The notes under the pieces are model-generated. The model did no database searches. It was not told the origin of the DNA and saw only the letters and a list, made by a program, of their open reading frames with translations. From positions 1 through 64,000 of the forward strand of contig JAFWIX010000008.1 of the NCBI GenBank assembly GCA_017514665.1: DNA of 64,000 bases, in the 5' to 3' direction. The DNA comes from Candidatus Saccharimonadota bacterium (GTDB lineage Bacteria; Patescibacteriota; Saccharimonadia; Saccharimonadales; Saccharimonadaceae). Shown here piece after piece: positions 54,408 through 63,516 of this stretch. The first letter of the stretch is position 1. Every line of letters begins with the position of its first letter. The translations under genes and the position numbers were made by a program.

Positions 54408-54866
54408 ATGCTTGCGATTCGTATGCAACGTAATGGCCGAGCACACTACCCTGTGTATCGGATAGTCGTCCAAGAATCCCAGCGCCACCCTCTCTCGGGT
54501 CGTGTTGTGGCTGAGGTCGGCAACTACAACCCACATACCAAAAAGACTATTCTTGATAAGGAAAAAGTCGAGTTTTATCTCAAAAACGGCGCTCAGCCTT
54601 CTAGCCGCGTAGCGTTTATTTTCAAGAAAAATAAGATTAAATTACCAGATTGGTACAAGGAAGCTCCTAAAAAGCAAGCTAAAGCCAAACATGCTGACAA
54701 ATTACGCAAAAATCAGCCTAAAGAAGCACCAGCTCCTGCCGTAGAAGCTCCTGCTGAGACACCCGCCGAGGCTCCTGCTGAACCAGCTGAAGCTCCAGAA
54801 GCCACTAAGGCCCCTGAAGCTCCTGCCAAAGAGGCTCCCGTAGACGAAAAACCTGCCGAAGCATAA
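54408..54866 (+). CDS. rpsP: 30S ribosomal protein bS16 with acidic extension
   Basis: A 152-residue protein. Residues 1-82 are a normal bS16 (LAIRMQRNGRAHYPVYRIVV, VEVGNYNPHTKK-type region, PSSRVAFIFKKN). The C-terminal 55 residues are a low-complexity Pro/Ala/Glu tail with repeated EAPA units, as in other bacteria with tailed bS16 but longer than in E. coli (82 residues total). It precedes khpA, a usual partner, though khpA has its own -10. Confidence 0.93.
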   Translation: MLAIRMQRNGRAHYPVYRIVVQESQRHPLSGRVVAEVGNYNPHTKKTILDKEKVEFYLKNGAQPSSRVAFIFKKNKIKLPDWYKEAPKKQAKAKHADKLRKNQPKEAPAPAVEAPAETPAEAPAEPAEAPEATKAPEAPAKEAPVDEKPAEA

Positions 54867-54873
54867 TCATTTA

Positions 54874-54882
54874 TGCTATAAT
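54874..54882 (+). promoter_or_regulatory. khpA extended -10
   Basis: TGCTATAAT (54874-54882) follows the rpsP stop; CGGAGA precedes the ATG at 54915. Confidence 0.68.
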
Positions 54883-54914
54883 AGACTATATAAAATTTAA
54901 TCGGAGAATCAGAT

Positions 54915-55376
54915 ATGTCAACTATTGACCAACAATTCGTAGAGTTCATTGTCAAAACTCTCGTAAGCAAACCAGAAAACGTTACCGTAGAACGCGAAAT
55001 TGACGAGCGCGGCGTGTTACTCAGCCTCACTGTCGATCCAGAAGATGTTGGCCGTGTCATCGGCAAACGTGGTGCCACCGCCCAATCTATCCGTACCTTA
55101 CTCCGCGTGCTAGGCACCAAGAATGGTGCTCGCTACAACCTCAAGATTGTCAACACCGATGATTATGACGGTTCAAGCGAAAAAGCCGAAAAAGAGACCA
55201 AAAAGCCCGAAAAAGAGACCAAAGAAGAACCTGCTCAGGAAGAACCAGAAACTGAGGCCGAAGAGACTCTTGCTGAAGAAGAGGCTACTGAAGAAGCCGA
55301 GGAAGATAAGACCAATTCTGAATTGGCCGAAAAAACTCGCGCCGAACTCGCCGATCTTGATGATTTAGATATTTAA
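54915..55376 (+). CDS. khpA: KH-domain RNA-binding protein KhpA with acidic tail
   Basis: A 153-residue protein. Residues 1-78 form a KH domain with the GXXG loop in VGRVIGKRGATAQSIRTLL, matching KhpA (YlqC), a small RNA chaperone linked to division and cell length in Firmicutes. The remaining 75 residues are a Glu/Lys/Thr tail (KETKKPEKETKEEP) not found in the standard 75-80-residue protein. Position after rpsP is conserved in many bacteria. Confidence 0.9.
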   Translation: MSTIDQQFVEFIVKTLVSKPENVTVEREIDERGVLLSLTVDPEDVGRVIGKRGATAQSIRTLLRVLGTKNGARYNLKIVNTDDYDGSSEKAEKETKKPEKETKEEPAQEEPETEAEETLAEEEATEEAEEDKTNSELAEKTRAELADLDDLDI

Positions 55377-55377
55377 T

Positions 55378-55406
55378 TTGCTTTTTGATAAAAACTGTGC
55401 TACTAT
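55378..55406 (+). promoter_or_regulatory. rpoBC promoter
   Basis: TTGCTT (55378-55383), 17-nt spacer, TACTAT (55401-55406) with TG extension. The leader of about 115 nt contains stems TCTAAAA/TTTTAGA near 55446-55466 and AATCTT/AAGATT near 55483-55500. Confidence 0.65.
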
Positions 55407-55529
55407 AGAGTATAAGAAGCAGTGTGCCGTGTTTTTGTGCATGTTCTAAAACTGGCGATTTTAGACATAAAACATAGCAGTAATCTTCAGCGCTAAAGAT
55501 TATATCAACACTAATAATAGAGGTAACTT

Positions 55530-58500
55530 GTGGAAGTAAAGACTAAAAACAAGCAGACTGGTCGCGTGTTCTTTACCGAAGGTGATCAGGCGCTTCCCGT
55601 CCCCGATTTGATTGCCCATCAAAAGGACAGTTGGGAAGATTTTGTCAAAAACGGTCTACGAGAGATTTTTAACGAAATCAATCCGATCGATGACTACACT
55701 GGGCAAAAGTTTTCACTCCGCTTTAAAGATTATCACTTTAAAGCTCCAGCTGAAAACGAATACGAAGCCAAATATAATCTCAGTACTTATGAGTCAGCTT
55801 TGCATGTTAATGTAGAGCTCACTAATAAGACTACTGGCCAGGTCAAGGAGCAGGAAATTTACTTTGGTAATTATCCTTGGATGACCGAACGCGCCACATT
55901 TATTATTAATGGCACTGAACGCGTGATTGTCTCGCAATTGATTCGTTCGGCTGGCGTATTCTTTAACAGTACTACTATTGGTACGCGCAATTACTACGGC
56001 GCCAAAGTCATTCCGGGTCGTGGGGCTTGGCTTGAATTTGAGACTGCCGCCAATGGTTGCATTAGCGTTAAGATTGACCGCCGTCGTAAGATTCCAGTTA
56101 CTACTTTCTTGCGCGCTCTCGGCGTCAGTAAAGATTCTGAAATTAAGAAACATTTTGAAAAGGTTGACACTGGCGAGATTAACTACATTGATGCTACACT
56201 TGAAAAAGACACGTCTAGCAACCAATCTGAAGCCTTGATTGAAGTTTATCGTCGTCTCCGTCCCGGTGATTTGGCTACTGTCGAGAACGCCAAGCAGATG
56301 ATTGAGCGCGCTTTCTTTGATCCTAAGCGTTATGATAGCTCCGAGGTTGGTCGTTATAAATTAAATACCAGGCTCGGTTTTGATACTCCTAATAACAGCA
56401 AGCATCGCACCTTGCAAATGGATGACGTTTTTGCCATTATCAGCGAAATTATTCGTCTTAATAATACGCAAGAACCAGCCGATGACATCGACTCGCTCAG
56501 CAATCGTCGTGTCAAATTGGTAGGTGAATTGGTCCAACGTCAATTCCGTCTCGGTATGCTTCGCCTACAACGTAATATTTTAGATCGTATGTCAATGGTC
56601 AGCCCCGAAGATGCTACGCCAGCACAGTTGCTTAATTCACGTCCAGTAGTCGCCGCGGTCAAAGAGTTCTTCGCCAGCTCTCAATTGTCGCAGCTCATGG
56701 ATGAGGCTAACCCATACTCCGAACTTTCACACAAGCGTCGCCTCAGTTCGATGGGGCCAGGCGGTTTAACCCGTGAGCGCGCCGGTTTTGATGTGCGTGA
56801 TGCTCACCCGACTCACTATGGTCGTATTTGTACTGTTGAGACGCCAGAAGGCGCCAACGTCGGCCTCGTACTTAACCTGGCGACTTATGCTCGTGTCAAT
56901 AAGTACGGCTTTATTGAAGCTCCTTATCGCGTCGTCAAAAATGGTAAAGTCACTGACGAAGTTATCTACGTCGATGCCGCCGCCGAAGACGACATGGTAA
57001 TCGCTGACGCTTCAGTCAAAGTTGACAAAAACGGTAAATTTGTCGAGGAATGGGTCTCGGCTCGTGTTCATGGCAAGCCTAGCCAAGTCGAAGCCAAATA
57101 CGTCACTCATATTGACGCCGTTCACAAAGAAATTCTCGGTGTTTCGGCTAGCTTAATTCCATTTGTCGAGAAAAACCGCGTCGACCGCTCTTTGATGGCC
57201 TGCGCGATGCAGAAGCAAGCTGTACCCCTGTTACATAATAGCGCTCCTATCGTTGGCACCGGCATCGAACACGAAGTTGCTCTTAATACCTCTCAACTAG
57301 TGCTTGCCGAAGGTCCAGGTGTCGTGAAAAAATCTGATGCCACTGCGATCGTAATTAAATACGATAAAGGTGGTGAAAAAGAATACAAAGTTAAACATTT
57401 CGAAAAGACCAACGAAGGCCGTTGCTACAATCAGCGCACCAAAGTAATACGCGGCCAAAAAGTCAAAAAAGGTGATGTGATTATCGAAGGTGCTTCAGTT
57501 GATGATGGTGAATTAGCTCTTGGTAAGAACTTAATCGTAGCTTTCATGCCATGGCGTGGTTACAACATGGATGATGCCATCGTGATTTCTTCTCGCCTAG
57601 TTGAAGACGATGAGTTGACTTCCATTAACATTAAAGATTATGATGTAGAAGTTCGCGATACTAAGCTCGGTCCCGAGCAAGTCACTCGTGATATTCCTAA
57701 TGTACCAGAACGCTCATTACGCCACCTCGGTGAAGACGGTATCGTCACCGTAGGTTCTGAGGTTTATCCAGGCGATATCCTAGTTGGTAAAATCACCCCT
57801 AAGGGCGAACAAGAGCTCAGTTCCGAAGAACGCTTGCTGCGCGCTATCTTTGGTGAAAAAGCCAAAGACGTCCGTGATACTTCTGTGCGTATGAACGGTG
57901 CTACCTCTGGTAAGGTGGTCGACGTCCGCATTTACACTCGCGAACAAGGTCACGAACTCAAATCTGGCGTCTTGATGCAAATCAAAATCTTTGTAGCTGA
58001 AATGCGCAAAATCGATGTTGGTGATAAGCTCGCCGGTCGTCACGGTAATAAGGGTGTAGTTTCCCGTATTTTACCAGTCGAAGACATGCCATTTATGGCC
58101 GACGGCACTCCAGTTGATATCTTGCTTTCACCAATGGGCGTACCGAGCCGTATGAACCTCGGTCAGCTCTTTGAGACTCATCTCGGTATGGCTGCCAAGG
58201 CTCTTGGCTACAAAGTTGCCACCCCGGCCTTTAACGGTGTGCCAGACGAAGTAATCAATAAAGAACTCGAAAAAGCTGGTTTTGACAAAGACGGTCGTGT
58301 CCAACTTTACGATGGTCTTACTGGCGAACCATTTAATAGCCGCACTTCAGTTGGTATCATGCATATTCTCAAACTTCACCACATGGTCGAAGACAAGATT
58401 CACGCTCGTTCCACCGGTCCTTACACCATGGTTACTCAACAGCCACTCGGTGGTAAGGCACAAAATGGTGGTCAGCGCTTTGGTGAGATGGAGGTCTGGG

Positions 58501-58961
58501 CACTTGAAGCTTACGGTGCTGCGACTACTCTCCAAGAGATGCTCACTATCAAATCTGATGATGTTTACGGCCGCGCCAAAGCTTATGAAGCCATCATCAA
58601 AAACGAGCCGATTGAAGGTCCTAAGTTGCCAGAAGGCTTTAACGTCTTAGTTAAAGAATTCCAGGGCTTGGGTCTCAAAGTTGATTTGCTTGATCATGGC
58701 AATACTAATGATGCTAGTGATGTAATCGAACAGACTTCTCGCGAGATTGAACGTTCTCAAGACGATGAACTCATCTATGCCGCTGCTCAATCTGAAGCAC
58801 GCGAGCAGAACCAAGGTGATTTAGTTGATCTAGACGAAGATCTTGATGCTGAAGGCGCACAAATAATTGAGGCAGATTTTGCCGACCCAGTCGAAGATGA
58901 ATCTCCGGGAGACGAATTCGACGAAGACGACGGCACAATTGACCTCGGAGAGGAGATGTAA
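55530..58961 (+). CDS. rpoB: RNA polymerase subunit beta
   Basis: An 1143-residue core subunit. It begins with GTG after GAGGT at 55520. Family blocks are present: fork loop and rifampicin region (SSQLSQLMDEANPYSELSHK then RRLSSMGPGGLTRERAG), ERFEVRDAH-type HPTHYGRICTVETPEG, the active-site basic motif KMAGRHGNKG-like DKLAGRHGNKGVVSRILP, and the C-terminal clamp with GGKAQNGGQRFGEMEVWALE. The end is an acidic tail. In the rifampicin region the usual DQNNP-type residues read DEANP with SHKRR, so binding residues may differ from sensitive bacteria. rpoC follows after 2 nt. Confidence 0.97.
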   Translation: MEVKTKNKQTGRVFFTEGDQALPVPDLIAHQKDSWEDFVKNGLREIFNEINPIDDYTGQKFSLRFKDYHFKAPAENEYEAKYNLSTYESALHVNVELTNKTTGQVKEQEIYFGNYPWMTERATFIINGTERVIVSQLIRSAGVFFNSTTIGTRNYYGAKVIPGRGAWLEFETAANGCISVKIDRRRKIPVTTFLRALGVSKDSEIKKHFEKVDTGEINYIDATLEKDTSSNQSEALIEVYRRLRPGDLATVENAKQMIERAFFDPKRYDSSEVGRYKLNTRLGFDTPNNSKHRTLQMDDVFAIISEIIRLNNTQEPADDIDSLSNRRVKLVGELVQRQFRLGMLRLQRNILDRMSMVSPEDATPAQLLNSRPVVAAVKEFFASSQLSQLMDEANPYSELSHKRRLSSMGPGGLTRERAGFDVRDAHPTHYGRICTVETPEGANVGLVLNLATYARVNKYGFIEAPYRVVKNGKVTDEVIYVDAAAEDDMVIADASVKVDKNGKFVEEWVSARVHGKPSQVEAKYVTHIDAVHKEILGVSASLIPFVEKNRVDRSLMACAMQKQAVPLLHNSAPIVGTGIEHEVALNTSQLVLAEGPGVVKKSDATAIVIKYDKGGEKEYKVKHFEKTNEGRCYNQRTKVIRGQKVKKGDVIIEGASVDDGELALGKNLIVAFMPWRGYNMDDAIVISSRLVEDDELTSINIKDYDVEVRDTKLGPEQVTRDIPNVPERSLRHLGEDGIVTVGSEVYPGDILVGKITPKGEQELSSEERLLRAIFGEKAKDVRDTSVRMNGATSGKVVDVRIYTREQGHELKSGVLMQIKIFVAEMRKIDVGDKLAGRHGNKGVVSRILPVEDMPFMADGTPVDILLSPMGVPSRMNLGQLFETHLGMAAKALGYKVATPAFNGVPDEVINKELEKAGFDKDGRVQLYDGLTGEPFNSRTSVGIMHILKLHHMVEDKIHARSTGPYTMVTQQPLGGKAQNGGQRFGEMEVWALEAYGAATTLQEMLTIKSDDVYGRAKAYEAIIKNEPIEGPKLPEGFNVLVKEFQGLGLKVDLLDHGNTNDASDVIEQTSREIERSQDDELIYAAAQSEAREQNQGDLVDLDEDLDAEGAQIIEADFADPVEDESPGDEFDEDDGTIDLGEEM

Positions 58962-58963
58962 TC

Positions 58964-61900
58964 ATGGCTTGGATGGATAATTTTATTAGTGCCAGCGACT
59001 TTGATGCAATTCGTCTATCAGTAGCTAGTAAAGAAGATGTTCTCAACTGGAGCTATGGCGAAGTATTAAAGCCCGAAACTATTAACTACCGTACTCAAAA
59101 ACCTGAACGTGATGGTTTGTTCTGCGAACGTATCTTTGGTCCAGTCAAGGATATCAATCCTCATGACGCCAAGATTAAAGGCGTACGCTCTCGCGAAGCT
59201 GCCGTCGATAAAGAAGGCAATCTAGTTACCAAATCAATTGCTCGTCGTGAGCGCATGGGCCACATTTCTTTAGCTGCCCCAGTCGTGCACATCTGGTTTA
59301 TGCGCGGTACTCCTAGTGCTCTCAGTACCTTGCTTGATCTTACCGTCAAAAATATCGAAAAAGTGGTTTATTTCGCTTCTTATCTGATTATTGATGCTAA
59401 GGCTGATAAGATTGAGCAGGTTTTGGCCGATTTAGAGTCTCAAACCGCCGCTGCACGTGACGCTATTGGCTTGCGTTATGAAAAAGCCGTCAAAGAGGAA
59501 GGTGTAGACAAAAAAGCTTTAGAAACGGCTAAAAACAAGGAATTAGAGGAATTAGAGGAAGAATACAGCAGTAAAAAACGTACTTTGACCAGCCTCTACA
59601 AGGGTGGTGTGATTTCCGAGCTAGATTATCGTAATCTACCTGAGGAATACGAAGATCTCATTACTGTTGAAATGGGTGCTACCGCTATCGAAGCGATGCT
59701 CAACGAAATTGACCTCAAGGAGTTAATTTCCAAGCTTCACGAAGAGGCTGACAATTGCAAAGGCCAAAAACAGAAGAAAATCATCAAACGCCTCAAGACG
59801 CTCGAAGGCATGGAATCTGCTGGTATTAAACCAACTGATTTGATTCTTTCGGTTATTCCGGTAATTCCACCAGATCTACGCCCGATGATTTCTTTGCCTG
59901 GTGGTCGTTTTGCCGCTTCTGATCTTAACGATCTCTATCGTCGCGTGATCAACCGCAACAACCGCCTCAAGAAGCTAATCAGCCTCAACGCCCCAGCGGT
60001 AATTTGTCGCAACGAAATGCGCATTCTCCAAGAGGCCGTTGACGCTTTGATCGACAACTCAGCTACTCACGGTTCACGTGCTGCTAGCTCCCAAAACGGT
60101 CGTCGCAAACTCAAATCAATCTCCGATCTTCTCAAGGGTAAACAAGGTCGCTTCCGCCAAAACTTGCTCGGTAAGCGTGTTGATTACTCTGGTCGTTCGG
60201 TGATTGTCGTCGGCCCAGAGCTCAAGCTCCACGAATGTGGTTTGCCTAAGCAAATGGCCCTTGAACTTTTCAAACCATTTGTAATTAGTTGGCTCGTTCG
60301 CAATGAGAAGGCTTCCAATATCCGCGCTGCTTCGCGTATGATTGATGCTGGCGAACCAGTAATTTGGGATGCTCTCGACGAATGCATTAAGGGTAAATAT
60401 GTGCTCTTAAACCGCGCTCCATCACTTCATCGCTTGTCAGTTCAGGCTTTTCAGCCTAAATTAATTGAAGGTAAAGCAATTCAGCTACACCCACTAGTAG
60501 CTAGCGGTTTTAACGCCGACTACGATGGCGATCAGATGGCGGTTCATCTACCTCTATCAAATGCTGCACAAGCCGAAGCTCGTGAATTGATGGCTGCCGA
60601 TAAAAATCTTTTGAAGCCAGCCGATGGCGCACCAGTACTCGCGATTTATCAGGATGTCGTACTCGGTATTTATTATCTCACCTACGACAAGCCAGGTACT
60701 GACACCAAAGACGTTAAAGCCTTTAGCTCCGTTTACGAAGCCGAAATGGCTTATGAGCAGGGTATTATTGCTTTGCAGACGCCAATTCGTGTCTTTACTA
60801 AGAAGGAGATTCGCGATACTACCCTCGGTCGCATCTTCTTTAATGAAGTTTTACCAAAGGATTATCCTTACGACAACAACGTTCAGACCAGCAAGCAACT
60901 CAAGAAAGTCATGGCTAACATCTTTGACAATTACGGCGCTGATGTCACTGTCAAAACCGCCGACGCCATCAAAGATCTCGCTTTTGAGTATGAAACTATC
61001 GCTTCAGTTTCTACCGCTAAGGATGATTACCCAACTTATCCAGAGATTGAAGACTTCATCGCCGAAGGTGATGCTAAGACTGCTTTGATTCAGGAACAAT
61101 TCGACCAAGGCATGGTTACCGAAGAAGAGCGTTACAATCTCACTGTCGCTAACTGGCGCGAAATCGACAACAAGATTTCCGAATTCTTAAAGAGTAAACT
61201 TTCTGAGATGGATACTGATATCGCTGTTATGGTAAACTCTGGCGCGCGTGGCTCAGTTTCCAACATTAAGTTGGCTGCTGCCGAAATCGGTATTCAGGTC
61301 GATATTAATAACAATGAGATTGAGCTCCCAGTTAAATCAAGCTTCAAGAAAGGCCTTAACACTCTCGAGTCCTTCATCGTTACTCGTGGTGCTCGTCAGG
61401 GTCAGGTATCTACAGCGCTCCGTACTGCCGACTCTGGTTACCTTACTCGTCGCTTGGTAGATGTCGCTCAAGACGTCTTTACGATCGAAGAAGAGGCTGA
61501 GGATCCAGGCTTTACGCTCTTCCGTGAAGAGTCTGATTATACTGGCATCAGCTTTGCGGCTCGCCTCAACGGTCGTTATACCGCCGAGTCAATCCCGGGC
61601 TACCTAGAAGCAGATCAACTTATTACAAAGGAAATCGCTGATCAAATTGAAAATGACGACAAAATTGAAGCCGTCAAGATTCAATCTGTGCTCACCACTA
61701 CTGCAGTCAAGGGTATTCCGCGCAAGGCTTATGGTATTGACATGGCCACTCGTGAATTAGTGGCTTCCGCCGAGCCAGTTGGCGTGATTGCTGCTCAGTC
61801 ACTTGGTGAACCAGGTACTCAGCTGACGCTTGATACTAAGCACAGTTCTGGTTCAGCCGGTTCTGGCGCGATTGCTCGTGGTTTGCCGCGTGTTGAAGAG

Positions 61901-62773
61901 TTGCTCGAAGCTCGCACTCCTAAGGGTCAAGCTTGGGTTAGCCCAGTAGCTGGCATAGTTGAAGTTTGGGAAGATGGCAATCATTATGTAGCCCAAATTA
62001 CTCCTGAAGCTGGCGAAACTACACGCTTGCCACTCGAAGGTCGCAAGCCTAAGATTAAGGATGGCGCTACCGTCAAAGCTGGTGAAACTCTCACCAACAA
62101 ACCACGTGGCGGCGAAGCTCTCAAATCACCTTGTAGTGGTATTGCTGAGCTTACCGACGACGCAATTATCATCGTCGCCAACGCCAGCGCCCCCGTCCGC
62201 CTAGAAATTCCTGGCGATGCCGAACTTGTTGTTAAGTCCGGCAGTGCCGTCGAAGCTGGTGATCGCATCACTGCTGGTTCTTTGAACTTACAAGATCTCT
62301 TGAAGTACAAAGGCGCCGAAGCTACAGCACGTTACATCATGAATGATGTTACCGCCGTATATGCCGCCCAGGGTCACGAGATTTCTGCCAAACACCTTGA
62401 AGTGATTGTGCGTCAGATGTTTAGTCGTGTTTCGATTGATGAACCAGGTGATTCATCCTTTGTCTCTGGCGATATCGTCTCCAAGGCTGCAGTGGTCACC
62501 GAAAACGAAGCCTTGGCCAAAGATGGCAAGAAATTAGCCACCTTTACGCCACTACTACTTGGTATCACCAAAGTTTCGATTTGGTCTGACTCCTTCTTAT
62601 CGGCCGCTTCTTTCCAAGACACCACTCGTGTACTTATCAATGCTGCCATCAATGGTCGCGTTGATCACCTCACTGGTTTGAAGGAAAACGTCATCATCGG
62701 CCGCAAGATTCCAGTCGGCACTGGCGTCCACCCCATCGATCAACCCACTCCCGAGGAAATTGAGGAAATTTAA
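58964..62773 (+). CDS. rpoC: RNA polymerase subunit beta' without zinc-site cysteines
   Basis: A 1269-residue catalytic core subunit. The active-site loop NADYDGDQMAVH holds Asp519, Asp521 and Asp523 that bind magnesium. The N-terminal zinc-binding domain (residues 62-93), normally with four Cys, reads DINPHDAKIKGVRS and has none, although the flanking RRERMGHISLA is kept. The second zinc site is also gone: the canonical four Cys are Ala845, Thr912, Pro919 and Ala922 (VLTTTAVKGIPRKAYG). The rest, including VGVIAAQSLGEPGTQLTL, the trigger loop and the jaw, is normal. The gene follows rpoB by 2 nt with GGAGAGG upstream. Confidence 0.97.
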   Translation: MAWMDNFISASDFDAIRLSVASKEDVLNWSYGEVLKPETINYRTQKPERDGLFCERIFGPVKDINPHDAKIKGVRSREAAVDKEGNLVTKSIARRERMGHISLAAPVVHIWFMRGTPSALSTLLDLTVKNIEKVVYFASYLIIDAKADKIEQVLADLESQTAAARDAIGLRYEKAVKEEGVDKKALETAKNKELEELEEEYSSKKRTLTSLYKGGVISELDYRNLPEEYEDLITVEMGATAIEAMLNEIDLKELISKLHEEADNCKGQKQKKIIKRLKTLEGMESAGIKPTDLILSVIPVIPPDLRPMISLPGGRFAASDLNDLYRRVINRNNRLKKLISLNAPAVICRNEMRILQEAVDALIDNSATHGSRAASSQNGRRKLKSISDLLKGKQGRFRQNLLGKRVDYSGRSVIVVGPELKLHECGLPKQMALELFKPFVISWLVRNEKASNIRAASRMIDAGEPVIWDALDECIKGKYVLLNRAPSLHRLSVQAFQPKLIEGKAIQLHPLVASGFNADYDGDQMAVHLPLSNAAQAEARELMAADKNLLKPADGAPVLAIYQDVVLGIYYLTYDKPGTDTKDVKAFSSVYEAEMAYEQGIIALQTPIRVFTKKEIRDTTLGRIFFNEVLPKDYPYDNNVQTSKQLKKVMANIFDNYGADVTVKTADAIKDLAFEYETIASVSTAKDDYPTYPEIEDFIAEGDAKTALIQEQFDQGMVTEEERYNLTVANWREIDNKISEFLKSKLSEMDTDIAVMVNSGARGSVSNIKLAAAEIGIQVDINNNEIELPVKSSFKKGLNTLESFIVTRGARQGQVSTALRTADSGYLTRRLVDVAQDVFTIEEEAEDPGFTLFREESDYTGISFAARLNGRYTAESIPGYLEADQLITKEIADQIENDDKIEAVKIQSVLTTTAVKGIPRKAYGIDMATRELVASAEPVGVIAAQSLGEPGTQLTLDTKHSSGSAGSGAIARGLPRVEELLEARTPKGQAWVSPVAGIVEVWEDGNHYVAQITPEAGETTRLPLEGRKPKIKDGATVKAGETLTNKPRGGEALKSPCSGIAELTDDAIIIVANASAPVRLEIPGDAELVVKSGSAVEAGDRITAGSLNLQDLLKYKGAEATARYIMNDVTAVYAAQGHEISAKHLEVIVRQMFSRVSIDEPGDSSFVSGDIVSKAAVVTENEALAKDGKKLATFTPLLLGITKVSIWSDSFLSAASFQDTTRVLINAAINGRVDHLTGLKENVIIGRKIPVGTGVHPIDQPTPEEIEEI

Positions 62774-62776
62774 GGG

Positions 62777-62805
62777 TTGCGTGCGTGGGGGAGGTGTGCT
62801 ATAAT
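62777..62805 (+). promoter_or_regulatory. rplC-rplD promoter
   Basis: TTGCGT (62777-62782), 17-nt spacer, TATAAT (62800-62805) with TG extension, just after the rpoC stop. Confidence 0.75.
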
Positions 62806-62806
62806 A

Positions 62807-62872
62807 ATTACATTAACTAGACGCAAAGGTAAGTCTGTCTCAGATACTGCCTAAAAGTCTAGTTTCTGTAAT
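62807..62872 (+). promoter_or_regulatory. Long leader hairpin before rplC
   Basis: ATTACA-TT-AACTAGAC (from 62807) pairs with GTCTAGTT-TC-TGTAAT (to 62872), a 14-bp stem with a small internal loop around about 33 nt. It starts at the likely first transcribed base and ends 25 nt before the rplC ATG, a typical position for ribosomal-protein feedback control. Confidence 0.6.
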
Positions 62873-62897
62873 GTTAAATTAAAGGGAAAGGAAACAG

Positions 62898-63515
62898 ATG
62901 CAAGTCATCATCGGCACCAAAGTTGGTATGACCCAGATCATCGGCAAAGATGGCGTAGTGACCCCAATCACTGTCATTCAAGCCGGACCAGCTACAGTGA
63001 CTCAGATTAAAACTGTCGACACCGACGGTTATAACGCTGTGCAAGTTGGTTACGGTCCGGGTAAGAATCTGAGCAAAGCCGTGTCTGGCCACGTTAAAAA
63101 AGCCGGCGAAAATATCAAACCAAAAATCCTGCGCGAATTCCGTGTCGCAGAGATTCCTGAAATCAAACTTGGTGATCAAATCACCGTCGAAGCTTTCAAT
63201 CTAGGTGACAAAGTTACTGTTACCGGCACTAGCAAAGGTAAAGGTTTTGCTGGTACTGTCAAACGTCACAATTTCATTGAATCTCGCAACACTCACGGCT
63301 TCAAGGGCAATATCCGTAGAGTTGGCTCTATTGGCTCTATGTACCCACAAAAAGTTTGGAAAGGCAAGAAAATGCCAGGTCGCATGGGACACGAACAAGT
63401 TACCGTCAAGAATTTGGCCGTGGCTTACATCGACAAAGATAATAATTTAATTGGTCTCAAAGGCGCCGTTCCTGGTCCCAAGAAAAGCGTTGTGACCATC
63501 GAGGGAAAGGAGTAA
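62898..63515 (+). CDS. rplC: 50S ribosomal protein uL3
   Basis: A 205-residue large-subunit protein. The family signature FAGTVKRHNF is at about 117-126, followed by GSIGSMYPQKVWKGKKMPGR; the N terminus IGTKVGMTQI is typical. It is the first gene of an S10-type operon here: rpsJ, which usually comes first, does not precede it, and rpoC does instead. AAAGGGAAAGG lies upstream of the ATG. Confidence 0.96.
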   Translation: MQVIIGTKVGMTQIIGKDGVVTPITVIQAGPATVTQIKTVDTDGYNAVQVGYGPGKNLSKAVSGHVKKAGENIKPKILREFRVAEIPEIKLGDQITVEAFNLGDKVTVTGTSKGKGFAGTVKRHNFIESRNTHGFKGNIRRVGSIGSMYPQKVWKGKKMPGRMGHEQVTVKNLAVAYIDKDNNLIGLKGAVPGPKKSVVTIEGKE

Positions 63516-63516
63516 T

